A stretch of DNA of 64,000 bases from assembly GCA_036898135.1 (NCBI GenBank), contig CM072513.1:12359602-12423601 (forward strand), written 5' to 3'. How positions within the stretch are numbered: the first letter of the stretch is position 1; each line of letters starts with the position of its first letter. Origin of the DNA: Oncomelania hupensis (Eukaryota > Mollusca > Gastropoda > Littorinimorpha > Pomatiopsidae). Below, piece by piece: positions 22,119 to 33,285 of this stretch. The translations under genes were made by a program, and so were the position numbers. Under the pieces are notes generated by a model, which was not told the origin of the DNA, made no database searches, and saw only the letters and a list, made by a program, of their open reading frames with translations.

Positions 22119-22332
22119 TTACTGTTCTGCGCTTTTTTGGAATCTGGGCAATTCTAGAATTGGCCTGCGCATTTTTGGAATTACAACATTGGTTAGGGTT
22201 ACGGTTAGGGTTAGAGTTAGGTCCCTAACCCTAACCCTGGCGGCCAATGTTGCCATAAAAAAAATGGGCAGCCCCTTCTATAATACTACTAATTCCAAAA
22301 ATGCCTAGATTCCAAAAAAGCGCAGAACATTA
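22119..22332. mobile_element. Foldback element with telomere-like repeats in its arms
   Basis: The ends TGTTCTGCGCTTTTTTGGA and TCCAAAAAAGCGCAGAACA are inverted repeats. The centre carries GGTTAGGGTTACGGTTAGGG on one arm and CCCTAACCCTAACCC on the other, so the whole 214-bp unit can fold into one hairpin. It has no coding capacity. It stands between LINE-A and LINE-C. Confidence 0.8.
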
Positions 22333-22469
22333 CCATACGCAAATCGAAAGCCAACCACTCTGGCCGCTATTTGTTTCTCTTCGCAAACAAATTTTCGAAA
22401 CCGCTACATTGCGTCAAAGATAGTAATAAATACTTTTCTATGGTATAACTATTGTTGAAGAAAGCTGGT

Positions 22470-24600
22470 TGTTAATTAAAACAAATATTATTGCAGCTAT
22501 GGAGCAGCATATCCCCAGGACAAAAGGTAATGTACAGATGAAACTGAAACCCGTATGGTTCAGTAAATCCTGCCTAAAGAAAAAGTATGACCTTTATAAA
22601 AGATACTTAGTGACCCGTGATGGGTTAGACTACCAGCGATATATTAAGGTGCGAAATAAATGCACAAGAGGGGTGAAAAAAAGCTAAAAAGAATTGTGAG
22701 AAAAATATTGCAATAAATTGTAAAAATAATCCGAAAGTGCTTTGGAAATATGTAGGCCTACGATCTAAAACAAAAGCATTTTCGGGTATCAGCCCACTGG
22801 TAAAGGAGGATGGAGGTATAACAGGGAGTGATGCTGATAAAGCAGAGGTATTAAATAAGTTTTTCTCTAGTGTTTTTACGCAGGAGGATCTAAATAATTT
22901 ACCATTTTTAGACCTTGCATCTAGATCAGACAATGTTACTTTAACTAAAGTTCTTATAACTCCGAAAGCAGTTCAGGAGAAGTTGAGCAAGTTAGATCCA
23001 AGTAAGGCTTTTGGCCCAGATGATATACCGTCCAGAGTCTTAAAAGAAGCAAGTAAAGATCAGTACCACTTTGCCAACTTTTTAATAAGTCCTTAGAGGA
23101 GGGAGTTGTACCATTGGACTGGAGAAGAGCCAATGTCACAGCCTTATTTAAAAAGGGCAGTAGAAGTGATGCAGGAAACTATAGACCTGTCAGTTTAACT
23201 TGTATGATATATATGTAAAGTGCTTGAATCATTTGTCAGAGATGCTATCGTTCCATATGACCCTTTGCTCTCTGTACACGGAATGCCAGCATGGTTTTCG
23301 TAAAGGTAGGTCATGTGTGACGCAACTTTTGCAGGTAATGGAAGACTTTACGAAAATGGTTGACAGTGGGGAGAGTTTTGATGTGCTTTACTTGGACTTT
23401 TGCAAGGCATTTGACTCAGTACCTCATGCAAGACTTTTAGTTAAACTAAAATCTTACGGGATCACTGGACACGTACTACAATGGATCAAGTGCTTTCTGG
23501 AAGGAAAAACCCAGCGTGTCAGAGTTGGAAATTATTTCTCAGGTGACGAGCCAGTTCTGAGTGGTATACCGCAAGGCAGTATTTTGGGTCCCATTCATGA
23601 TTCTGTTTACAATTTTTATAAACGACTTACCTGACAAAGTACCTAGTAATTGTAGCATTTGTGCAGATGACACTAAACTATATAATGTGACATCTAAGTG
23701 CGATAAATTACAAAAAGATATAGATAGTCTTCTGATTTGGTCAGATACCGGGCAATTGCATTTTAATGCATCAAAATGTAAGGTACTCCATATGGGTAAG
23801 AAAAATCCTGGACATGACTATTTGATGACGACAGGAGACGACAGAGTGACGATTGACCATAATAGTGAGGAAAAAGATTTGGGGGTTACTTTTGATACAA
23901 ATCTAAACTTTGATAAACACATAAACAATGCAATTTCCAAGGCTAATAAAATGCTCAGTATCATACGCCGATCTTTTACTTACTTGGATAGTACTACCTT
24001 AACCCGCCTGTATAAATCGCATGTAAGGCCACATCTTGAATATATGCGAATGAGATCTGGTTTCCGTATCTTAAGAAGCAGTCATCTGCCTTAGAGAGAG
24101 TACAAAGAAGAGCGACTCGGATGATTAATTCGCTGAGACAATTGCCATGTACTCAGAGAGATTGAGAGTTTTGGATTTGCCCTCTCTGAAATTTAGAAGA
24201 TTGAGAGGTGACCTGATCCAAACTTACAAGATTTTTAATGGGATTGACAACATTGATGTTAACACTTTGTTTCAGTTGAATACTAACTCTAGAACAAGAA
24301 ACTCTTAGGACAATATTCTTATAAGACATTGCCGCACAAACAAAAGAAAATACTCATTCTCCTACAGAGTTGCGCCCATATGGAATAAATTGCCAGTTGA
24401 TACTAAAAGAGCTAACAACCTGAACACTTTAAAAAATCTTCTGGAAAAGGTCATTTCCATACAGAAATCAAAATTTGAGTATGATGACATACTATCTTTA
24501 GTATTCCCCTAACAACCGCAAATGGAACCGGACAAGTAAAAATGCCCAAAATAAAAGGGACATTCAAAAAGCCGCGAGGCTTATACAAGTCCCTCCCTCC
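22470..24600 (+). pseudogene. LINE-C: decayed Jockey/CR1-like reverse transcriptase
   Basis: The order of conserved blocks is a linker (AFSGISPLVKEDGGI), LDPSKAFGPDDIPSRVLKE, NYRPVSLT, QHGFRKGRSCVTQLL, motif A LYLDFCKAFDSVPH, motif B GIPQGSILGP, motif C with CADDTKLY, then HFNASKCKVLHMGK and EEKDLGVTFD. The RT-proximal C-terminal domain is DLIQTYKIFNGID and WNKLPV. Frameshifts occur near 22690, 23095, 23220 and 23600, and stops near 24094 and 24308. Motif C normally reads YADD, so the catalytic block itself is altered. The 3' end (GGGACATTCAAAAAGCC) is shared with the fragment at 45640. Not functional. Confidence 0.9.
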
Positions 24601-25397
24601 CAACTAAACTATTTTTTTTTAAAATCAGTTTATAGTCCCCTCTCTTCCCGTTAAGGATTTTCAGAGAGGAGACTTTTAACTAAACTAAACTAAACTAAAC
24701 TAGTATCTTTTATTGCGTTCTGCAGAGCACTCTACGGGCATAGGGTTGCCCAGACTTTCCGTCAAAATAATTACGTGGTGTTACGTAGCGCTCTGCCTAG
24801 GCAACTCGGGGATACTCCACGTAACCATGTAACCTCCTTGGTACGAACACGGTGAAAGTACAATACGTACGTCAACTGAAGAAAAAGAAAGCAATTCGAA
24901 TATCGCTGAATCAGGGTAAAAACCTCGAGCTCTCCCCATTCGTATGTCCTCCAAACCCCACTGTGTCCCCCCCTTCCCCTAGTAGAGGGGGTGGGTGCCT
25001 GAATGTGTGTGTCTGTTTTTTTTTTTTTTTTTTTTTTAAATGTTTTAACGTGCTGGCGCATGCTCCCGTCAAGTCACACACATGTGTATTGTTCCCCAAC
25101 ATTGGGGTTTGCACATTAATCTGAAGAAGAAGAAGAAGAAGAGTGGGTATTTATCCTGAGTCAACAATATTTAGTTTAAATTTTAATAGGAGATTCTAAA
25201 CAGAGATCATGACACTCTTCGATCGTGTGGCCATCAGTCTAAACTCGACAAATATTTCAGGAATGTGCCAGGTAAAATCCAAACTAATCATCTCCACGTG
25301 CGAATGTTTGCATCGGCCACAGGAAACGCATCACTGAGCATGCGTACAATGGAGACTATCCGGGCATTTTACCTCAGAAGTTCGGCAATATTCCAAG
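24601..25397 (+). promoter_or_regulatory. Region upstream of WDR20, with LINE tail sequence and 5' UTR
   Basis: Positions 24680-24703 are a CTAAA repeat, probably a retroelement tail. A T-run lies at 25017-25037 and an AAG run at 25124-25141. The last 100 bp before the WDR20 start codon are richer in CpG and contain GAGCATGCGTAC, close to half of an NRF1-type palindrome, and should hold the promoter and 5' UTR. There is no TATA box at a suitable place. The transcription start was not determined. Confidence 0.4.
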
Positions 25398-25646
25398 ATG
25401 GCGGCGCAGAGTGAGGGTGGGGGTAAAGACGAATTAAAAACACAATTTGTTACTAGGGAAGGAGTGTATAAATTAATGCCATTGTCTGAATATTCAAAAC
25501 CAACGAGAGTAGCCTACAACGGACAGGCCAACCCGCCTGTCAAAGTGTCTTTTGTGCAAGTACCCGATGGTTCCAATTCTCCAGACAGGCTATGCTTCAA
25601 TGTTGGCAGGGAGCTCTATGTGTATGTTTACAAGGGTGTTCGCAAG
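25398..25646 (+). CDS. WDR20: WDR20, coding exon 1
   Basis: The ATG lies in AAGATGGCGGCG, a good animal start context. The 83 codons match the N-terminus of vertebrate WDR20 as I remember it: KTQFVTREGVYKLMPLSEYSKPTRV, then RLCFNVGRELYVYVYKGVRK. The exon ends in phase 0 at CGCAAG|GTAGGT. WDR20 is a WD-repeat protein that binds and activates the deubiquitinases USP12 and USP46 together with WDR48/UAF1. Activation is by contact with the USP, not by its own catalysis. It is the first of a compact set of coding exons on this strand. There is no signal peptide, as expected for a nuclear-cytoplasmic protein. Confidence 0.96.
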
Positions 25647-25977
25647 GTAGGTTTATTTGTAGCGCTATGAGTGTCATTTTTGTTGTTATTAGCCTGCACT
25701 TTAAACATTTTTCAAGCTATTGCAACAAGTATTGATGCCAACTTGCATAAAGATGGACCTGTGTTTTGGAATGACAATGCTTACCATCTTTCAGGAAAGA
25801 GTAATGCTGGCTCTTGTATGCAGTATGGACAGTATGATAAAGATGATGCATAAATAATCCGATTCCAGTAAGCCTGGTTAGCTTTCTCAATGTACATGTG
25901 TCTATTTTTGTGACCTGGAAACCACATGTTGCAGCAATAATTGTATGACTATGATTCATTGATTATGTACAGTTGTG

Positions 25978-26014
25978 TCCTATCCTATCCTATCCTATCC
26001 TATTCCTATCCTAG
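25978..26014 (-). repeat. TATCC pentanucleotide run
   Basis: Seven or so TATCC units in WDR20 intron 1. The same motif is the tail of LINE-A in this window, so it may be the last trace of a LINE-A end. Confidence 0.7.
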
Positions 26015-26458
26015 TGTGCATGGATTTAATTTGCTTATTAATATAGCCACATGTAGGCTATGAGTAGTATGAGGCAATTGTAATTTATAAAAATGAATTT
26101 TGTTTTCCTAGGCAATCTTTTATTCTAAAAAGCAATAGATTAAATAATTATTTACTAGTCTCCTGAATCTACACCTAGTCTCTTTTAGTCCAGATGCAGA
26201 TTGTATGTGTTTGACTAGGATGGAAAGGCTGTGAGATCAGGTTTGTGACATTAAATATTTATTTTATTGTAATAAGTTCAGTGATTGTTACTACAGCCAT
26301 TAAATCTTATTCTATAGTGTTGTCTATATTTTTCCAATAGATCAATTCAGGCTCTTTATGATACATGTGTATCCCTTTTCCCATCCTTATTGTTTTGTGA
26401 GATACTAAAATCTTTGTTTACCCAAAATATTTTATCATAGTTTGTGGTACTTTTGCAG

Positions 26459-26641
26459 GCTGCCGATCTAACCAAACCCATTGACAAGCGAATTTACAAG
26501 GGAACCCTACCAACTTGTCATGACTTCAATGAAGCCAATGTATCCCCTGACAGTGTTTTGCTCCTGGTGGGTTTTACTGCAGGGCAGGTTCAGCTGATTG
26601 ATCCAATCAAGAAGGAAATCAGCAAACTCTACAATGAAGAG
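26459..26641 (+). CDS. WDR20: WDR20, coding exon 2
   Basis: The exon starts after ACTTTTGCAG in phase 0 and ends at GAAGAG|GTTTTT in phase 0, 61 codons. It reads AADLTKPIDKRIYKG, then LLVGFTAGQVQLIDPIKKE and SKLYNEE, nearly identical to the vertebrate protein. These residues cover the first WD blade. The donor GTTTTT is unusual, but the join to exon 3 (NEE-RLIDKTKVTC) reproduces the conserved family sequence exactly, which fixes the boundary. Confidence 0.95.
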
Positions 26642-26920
26642 GTTTTTACATTTTTGTGTTGTACACTAAACATATTTTATGTCTATTAACTGTTACACTG
26701 TTATTATTACAGAAACCGCAATAACTGGCGCAGCAAGTAAAATACCTTTTGAAAATGTAAAACGCTGAGTGAAATAAATCATGCTGCCGGTATCGAGTAC
26801 TGGTATAATTTTGACAAAACCTATCTTTGTGCTGAATCTTTGCTACCACAATTGAATTGCACAAACAAATTAATTCAACATAATGTGTCATACATTATGT
26901 CAATACACTCTTATGCGGTG

Positions 26921-27199
26921 CTTCAGATTGTTTTCAGACATCATGGGCCCAATGACCCATGGCCATGCAAAATAATGGTCAATTTTGAAAAAGATGGGTC
27001 ATTGACAATCGAAGGTATTCGTATCGTATGTTAACCTAGTCCTTCTTGAACAGATACCGCCTGCGTTTTTCCGCCCACACCTGCACTGCACTCATAAAGT
27101 ACAGACAGACCGAGGATCAAGACAAGTTGGCGATTTTTATGACGCGCCATTCTGATAAAATATGCGCCAATGGCGCGGGGGCGCTCCAACAATCTGAAG
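26921..27199. mobile_element. 279-bp TIR element (hAT-like MITE) in WDR20 intron 2
   Basis: CTTCAGATTGTT (26921-26932) and AACAATCTGAAG (27188-27199) are perfect 12-bp inverted repeats. The interior words GGGCCCAATGACCCATGG and GATGGGTCATTGACAA, and the GCGCCAATGGCGC palindrome, relate it to the element at 6640. Its right end is about 90 bp from the exon 3 acceptor. No clear target duplication is visible. Confidence 0.75.
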
Positions 27200-27288
27200 T
27201 ACTGCTTATGGAATGTTTTCACATCAATTACATTCTTTTGCTTTGTTTTAAATAAAAAATGTCATGTGCGGATGTTTGTGTGTTGTAG

Positions 27289-28719
27289 AGATTGATAGAC
27301 AAGACAAAGGTGACCTGCATAAAATGGATCCCAGGCTCCCAAAACCAGTTTCTGGTCTCGCACGGCAGTGGCCAGATGTACCTGTACAACGAAGAGCTGC
27401 CATGCGGGCAAACACCACCCAACTATCAACCTTTCAAGCACGGAGAAGGCTTTTCCATCTTCACCTGCAAGACCAAGAGCACACGAAACCCACTGTACCG
27501 CTGGGTGGTGGGCTCAGGGGCCATCAACGAGTTTGCCTTCTCACCGTGCCAACGTTACTTGGCGGTGGTGGGCCAGGATGGCCATTTGCGGGTGTTCAAC
27601 TACAACTCGATGGAGCTAGTGGGGACCATGAAGAGCTACTTCGGGGGCTTGCTGTGCGTGTGCTGGTCCCCTGACGCAAAGTACATAGTGACTGGCGGTG
27701 AGGATGATCTGGTCACGGTCTGGTCATTTCATGAGAAACGCGTGATCTGCCGCGGCCACGGTCACCGCTCCTGGGTCAACGTGGTGTCGTTTGACGTGTA
27801 TACGTGTCTGGTATGTGATGACGAAAACTGTGAGTTTATTTCCCGCGATACGGTGGACTCAGCATTGAGCCACGCATTGCCACATAACAGCATTCCCCCC
27901 CCATCAGCTGGCAACGCCAACCACGTAGCACACAATGACAGTAGCGTCGTGGGCAACAGCACCACGGGCGGAGCGGGCAACGGTACCAATACTAACACCA
28001 GTAGTGTCAAAAGCCGCTCTGACTCCGCGCAGCTGAACGGGTCACATACAAACTCCAATCATAATTCTACGGTAGACCAAACACAGCTGCAGAAAGCAGT
28101 GCATTATGCCACCTACCGCTTTGGGTCAGTAGGTCAGGACACGGAGCTATGCTTGTGGGAGATGACGGAGGACGTAGTGCGGCAGCCTTACAGCAAGTCG
28201 CGGGCCTCCACCAATTTAGGTTCTCACCCCTCAGGGGGCAACTTGAGCCACGCTGGAGGGGGCGCCATTCCCCGCTCCAACAGCCTGCCCAACAGCGCCC
28301 CTAAAGTCAACAGTGTGGCCAACGACGTTGGCCACCATCATACCGAGGGCACCACCAGCACCGCTGTGGCCAGCGCCGTCAGTGCCACCACTAACAAGTT
28401 TGCCACCTTGTCAGTGACGGAGCGCAAGGAGAGTGCTGACAAGAAAGAGCACAAACGCAACTTCAGCCTGGCCAGTCGCAACAGCGACCGTATGGGACTG
28501 CTCTCTAAGGCTAATCACATTAAGCCGGCAGCGGATGAAAGCCTCAAGTTGTATGGGACGCCAGCTTGCCCGCGTTTGGATGAGGTGCCCATGCTGGAAC
28601 CCCTAATATGCAAAAAAGTAGCGCATGAACGCCTGACCTCCATCGTATTCCGTGAGGAGTGCATTGTAACGGCATGCCAAGAGGGACTGGTCTACACTTG
28701 GGCGCGACCTGGTAGCTTG
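27289..28719 (+). CDS. WDR20: WDR20, large coding exon 3
   Basis: The exon starts after TGTTGTAG in phase 0 and ends at AGCTTG|GTAAGT in phase 0, 477 codons. WD blades include CIKWIPGSQNQFLVSHGSG, GAINEFAFSPCQRYLAVVGQDGHLRVFN, YFGGLLCVCWSPDAKYIVTGGEDDLVTVWSF and RVICRGHGHRSWV. A later blade is YRFGSVGQDTELCLWEMTED, and the C-terminal one is ICKKVAHERLTSIVF, ECIVTACQEGLVYTW. Between blades is a 90-residue Asn/Ser/Thr/Gly-rich insertion (about 27870-28080). A second low-complexity stretch lies at 28200-28480. Vertebrate WDR20 also has a long loop at this place. The USP-binding surfaces cannot be judged by eye. Confidence 0.96.
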
Positions 28720-28835
28720 GTAAGTTTTTTTTCTTTTTTGGGCCTGATTTACCTGCAAGTCTCAGGGGTTACAAAATGTTGGTAGAACTGTGATGATAGA
28801 CTATGTGTTCAGTTGTTATAAACTAATAAAAGTAT

Positions 28836-28857
28836 TGCATGTTTATTTTTGACAGTC
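28836..28857. repeat. Left remnant of the WDR20 intron minisatellite
   Basis: GCATGTTTATTTTTGACAGTC matches the repeat unit that goes on at 30372. The array was split here by the hAT-like element. Confidence 0.85.
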
Positions 28858-30371
28858 CAGAGGTGCCTACCATATGACAATACGAGCAATTTCTTAAAAA
28901 TACGCATTTTCGTGGAATACCAAAAAAAAAAATTCTTTTCGCTCTGATTTTTATATGTTCCAGTTTATTTCCTTTACTTGCTGACCCTAGACTGCATGTG
29001 CGAAAGTAAAATCTCGTGCGTGAGAGGTAGTGCGAGACTTTGTATACGCCACAGTGATGCACATGTTTTGGGACCCTAATAAGACATGATGTCGTGAACA
29101 CAAAAAACCAATAGGACATGACGTTTCAAGGGCGCTGATTGGCTGTGTTGCTTTGTGATTCTGGATAAAAATAGCAATCCCACGCAGGCGATGACAAGGG
29201 AGATAAGGCATGTATGTTTCAGCATGCAGATGACGGTCCGGGGGCTTGTTTGGTTTTCCGTCTAGCGCTGCATAAACGTTTCGCCCTCTCCGCAAAATAC
29301 GCAAAAACTATTGGACGCGTGTCCAACTCACCATCTTTTTAATCGGACAAGGTGTCCGCCTTCAGGTTTGACAATCGGACATTTAAAAAAACAAGCGGTC
29401 AATGTCCGGGGTCCGGGCAACTTGTGCATCACTATGCCATAGTGGAAACTACTAAACATGGCATTGTGAAAGCATTTACTCGAGAGTGACGATGAGAGCG
29501 AGTCTGAAGAAAAACGTGGTAAAGTTGCAAGTAAGCAAGAAGCGCGACAACATTTCTTACGTGAATACCATGAACGTTTTCGAGGAATAATCAAATCTTC
29601 TAAAGGAGTTCATTATGCTCACTGCAACACGTGCACCAAAGCCAAAGGCAAAGAGTTCAGCATTGCTCACAGCGGTGCATACTACATTCAATGACACTTA
29701 GATTAGATATTACGGATGAAAATTTTATTTGGTTCAGGATGTTTTATTTTGTTTTTATTATATAGTACAAACCTTTAGAAGATTAAAAAAATTTAAATTG
29801 TTAAAATCGGTCAGTATTAAGGCATTCATTTAACTGTTCAAAGTGGGTAACCCTCACATAAAAATAAAATGCGTTTTTCCCAAAAGTGGCTCAGGTGTCT
29901 AAAATTAATACAAAGTGCATAAAAAGGCTTTGGATTTACACAACAAAATACAGAACACTCTTGTCTCTAGTCTCTAGTATGCTCAGAAAACTAAACGTTT
30001 TTCCTGTTTCAGCAGAATATACAAAAATAATTATGCATTTATATATAATTCATATTAATTAATTGTTCGACAATATGAAGATCTTTTGGAGGGTTATGGA
30101 GTAAAATACAACACAAAAAAATTATATATATTACTATTATTAGTGTGCATTTGTGACCATAACTTGTTGCGTTCTATATTATTTTGTTTCATGAGGATTG
30201 AAATGGTGAGCTGGAATTAGTATGAATTAATGTGTTGTGAATGTGGAAGTTTTCATGACAATAATTCTTTGATCAAATGTTGCGAGTTGCGCGAAATTTG
30301 ACATTACACAAAATACACATTTTTCATGCAGCCAGTACACAAATGGTCAGACTGGGGGGTGGGCACCTCTG
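28858..30371 (+). mobile_element. hAT-like DNA transposon, defective, with target duplication
   Basis: The ends CAGAGGTGCCTACC (28858) and GGGTGGGCACCTCTG (30357-30371) are inverted repeats. GACAGTC is found directly outside on both sides (28851-28857 and 30372-30378). It cut a minisatellite unit, whose halves join perfectly if the element and one GACAGTC are removed. CAG-ends and a duplication of 7-8 bp point to the hAT superfamily. The 1514-bp element keeps only an N-terminal zinc-finger remnant (29477-29690). The rest is A/T-rich DNA without a catalytic domain. Confidence 0.85.
29477..29690 (+). pseudogene. Transposase N-terminal zinc-finger remnant
   Basis: An open frame reads LLESDDESESEEKRGK, then REYHERFRGIIKSSKGVHYAHCNTC and FSIAHSGAYYIQ, followed by a TGA and HL. 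The CxxC and His pattern with FSIAHSG resembles the BED/ZnF domain that begins many hAT transposases and domesticated relatives. A stop breaks it before the last histidines, and no dimerisation or catalytic domain follows. It is a dead fragment inside the hAT-like element. Confidence 0.6.
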
Positions 30372-31126
30372 GACAGTCAGTAAATTCACTACATAATATA
30401 ATGCATGTTTATTTCTATTTAACACTAGTAATCGGTTCAGTCAAATTCACTGTCATATAATGCATGTTTATTTCTAACAGGGAGTAAATTCACTATTATA
30501 ATGCATGTTTATTTCTAACAGTCAGTAAATTCGCAGTCATATAATGCATATTTATAACAATAGTAACAGTCAACTTCACTGTCATATAATGCATGTTTAT
30601 TTCTAACATTGTAACAATAGCATTCAGTTAATTCACTGTCATAAAATGCATGTTTATTTCTAAGTAACAGTCAGTAAATTCACTGTCATATAATGCATGT
30701 TTATTTCTAACACTAGTAACAATCAAATTCAGTCATATTATGCATGTTTATTTCTAGCAGGCAGTAAATTCACTGTTAATAATGCATATATTTTATTTCT
30801 GACAGTGTTAGATAATCATGTTTAAATACACAGGCAGGAAATTTACTGTCTCATAATGCATGTTTATTTCCAATTCATGTTCATTTCTAACAGTAAATTC
30901 ACTGTCATATATTGCATGTTTATTTCTAGCAGGCAGTAAATTCGCTGGTCATGTAATGTGTACTGTATGTATTTCTAACAGTCAGTAAATTCACTATCAT
31001 ATAATGCATGTTTATTTCTAAACAGTCAGTAAATTCACTGTCAATAATGCATGTTTAAATCTAAATCAGTAAATTCACTGTCATATAATGCGTGTTTATT
31101 TCTAAGTCAGTAAATTCACTGTCATT
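30372..31126. repeat. Irregular minisatellite of about 45-55 bp in the WDR20 intron
   Basis: About 15 copies built from CAGTCAGTAAATTCACTGTC, ATATAATGCATG and TTTATTTCTAA, with many deletions between modules. The array resumes at 31573-31630 after an inserted SINE. Confidence 0.9.
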
Positions 31127-31571
31127 TATTTATTTATTTATTTATTTAATCGTTCTTATATAGCGCTTTACCAGCTCAAGAGCTGCTCAAGGCGCTGGCC
31201 GATACAGGATCTAACTCAAGCCGCCGGAGACGCCCACCCACAGCCTTTGGGCGCATGGTCTGACGCGCGTACAAATGAGCACAATCCTGGGCAGCCAGGG
31301 ATGGAGGAGAAGGACCTAAGTGCATGCTGGGTGTGTTCTTGTCACCGGCACTCACCCGTCTAGGACATGAGCGTCAGGATCTTTAAAGTCCGTTATGATG
31401 GAATGTATGCGACACAGACTAGACCTCGGTTTATACTCTCATCCGAAGGAGTAGGAAACGGGAGTAAAGTGTCTTTCCCAAGGACACAACACAATGCCCT
31501 GGCCTGGGCTCGAACCCGGGACTTTCAGATCCACAAGCCAAAGCTCTACCATTAAGCCACCGTGCCTCCCT
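31127..31571 (-). mobile_element. Full-length tRNA-derived SINE
   Basis: Read on the minus strand, it begins GGGAGGCACGGTGGCTTAATG. An A-box-like TGGCTTAATGGTAGAGC is followed by a B box GGGTTCGAGCCC about 35 bp later, the internal RNA polymerase III promoter of a tRNA. A long body ends with GCGCTTTACC/AGCGCTATATAAGAACG-type sequence and an AAATA tail. Partial relatives lie at 11215 and 40136. It split the intron minisatellite. Confidence 0.88.
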
Positions 31572-31933
31572 AAATCATGTCATGTCATGCATGTTTATTT
31601 TTAAGTCAGTACATTCACTGTGATATAATGCAGGTGCAGGATAAGAAGTTGTGTGTGAGTTCTAGGGTTGGTAGCACTGTGTGCGCAATGAGCAGTATCT
31701 ATCCAGTAACAGTTATTTGCACAGCAGAGCTTTACAATAATTGATCTGATGTAGCTTGGGTGCGTGGACATTACCCACATTTTCAAATATGAACAAGAAA
31801 AGATTTTGATTTTTAATTGTAAGTTAATTTGGAAGACTTTATTATTGTATGTTGCAGGTGCAGGCCTGTAGTTTTATTTATAATATGAATAAATAGACAT
31901 CTGTGCATTCATTTACATTACATATATATAATG

Positions 31934-32115
31934 AACAATGATCAGCAGGGATAGCTCAGTGGTCATAGCGCACAACTTGTGTGACTGAGTGCGTCTTGGG
32001 CAACGTGGGTTCGAATCCTGACTTCAGCAAACTATTGTGTGATTGCTGGATATTACGGGCCAGCGCCTTAAGAAGCTCTCTGAGCTTGTAAGTGAGCTAT
32101 ATAAGAGAAATCTCT
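31934..32115 (+). mobile_element. Second tRNA-derived SINE, short type
   Basis: GGGATAGCTCAGTGGTCATAG (A box) and GTGGGTTCGAATCCTGAC (B box) give a tRNA-like head of about 80 bp, which is not a plausible mature tRNA. The tail (CCAGCGCCTTAAGAAGCTCT, GAGCTATATAAGAGAAAT) resembles the 3' end of the longer SINE, so the two may use the same LINE machinery. Confidence 0.85.
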
Positions 32116-32460
32116 TTTTTTAAAGGATAATACTAATAGTGTCCTTCTACATATTATATGATGATGATGATGACGATTATTATTATTACTAGTATTAGTA
32201 TTTATGCGCATAATCTAGACTTAGCTCTAGGCGCTTACATAATACAGAACAACTTTAACTATAAAACAAAATGAGGAAAACTCATTAACTATTAACAGTA
32301 ACCTTATATAAAAGCTAATGACTCTAACACACACATATTGCTCACACACACACATACACGCACACACACATGCACATTCTCACACGCGAACTATGACTTA
32401 GACATAGATCTGTTTCATCAATTTCAGTTGGTAGAAAGAAAATAATGAGTTTAGAGAGAG

Positions 32461-32690
32461 GATATCCTATCCTATCCTATTCTGTAACTCGAAGGTCGTA
32501 GGAGCACCACAGATGATCGTTTAACCAGCGTGCTCCATCTTTCTCTGTCAGCAACCCTCATGGCTTCGCTCAGTGTCAAGCTAGTACATTCTAGAATGTT
32601 GTCCTCCCACCTCTTTTTCTGTCTCCCTGTTCTTCTGCCTCCTTGCACCGTGCCTTGCAGGATGGTCTTTGCAAGGCCTGATGTAGAGAG
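32461..32690 (-). mobile_element. LINE-A 3' fragment
   Basis: A truncated inverse copy of the LINE-A C-terminus and 3' end. TATCC tail, then GCACCACAGATGATCG, AGCGTGCTCC, CTCAGTGTCAAG and CCTTGCACCGTGCCTTGC. It corresponds to the GRRRGRQKKRWEDNI...SEAM coding segment. Confidence 0.85.
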
Positions 32691-33264
32691 GATTTAAACG
32701 ACTGAATTGAAGATACATTTTTGAGAGATACAGGCAGTTGGTTCCAAATACTAGGGCCCTGATAAGAGAAAGCACCATATGATTTCGTGTGCACAGATTG
32801 AACTGCAAGAGGAAGAGCAAAGTTGTCTATATTATTCCATAATAATCATAACACATTTCCTGTCATGAAAGATTTCTCATCATTTTACCTATAATTATAT
32901 TCAATCATAATGGTTTTCCTGTCATAAAGATTGAGGGTGTGTATGGTTTTTTTTTGGTCATGATTCATTAGTTGATTAAGAAGTTGCCAAGACAGATCAA
33001 TTATTTTAACACAGATACTATAGCAATTGAGTGTTAATGAACGCCAATTTTTAAAATTTTATCTCTGTGATTTGTGCCTTCAGGGATGTTTGATGTGCAT
33101 TACTGTTACTTCTGCTGTTTTAATGATAGCACATTTTATGTATGTTATTGCCATCAGCTGGTCAGGTTATATTTTTTAATTTTGTATTGCACACCTGTGA
33201 TCTACAGACTGTGTGCTACTGTTGGGTGGTCAGAGATTTAAAATGGCTGGTTTTTGTGTTGCAG

Positions 33265-33285
33265 GTACATGAATGCATGGACTGA
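33265..33285 (+). CDS. WDR20: WDR20, possible last coding exon
   Basis: After TTTTTGTGTTGCAG, the phase 0 continuation of exon 3 reads VHECMD and stops. Joined, the protein would have 627 residues, against 569 for the human protein as I remember it. The alternative is that exon 3 is read through its donor. It would then end GSLVSFFSFLG... and stop at about 28783, which looks a little like the VVSFNP end of a human isoform. Both could exist. The GTAAGT donor is strong, but this acceptor was picked by eye from 4.5 kb of intron. Confidence 0.4.
   Translation, partial: VHECMD

Noticed and set aside
26646..27222. Short frames on both strands in WDR20 intron 2
   Set aside because: They overlap the TIR element and show no homology; the exons on either side join perfectly without them.
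31934..32010. A tRNA gene
   Set aside because: A and B boxes are present, but the arms do not pair as a tRNA and a SINE tail follows. Called a tRNA-derived SINE.
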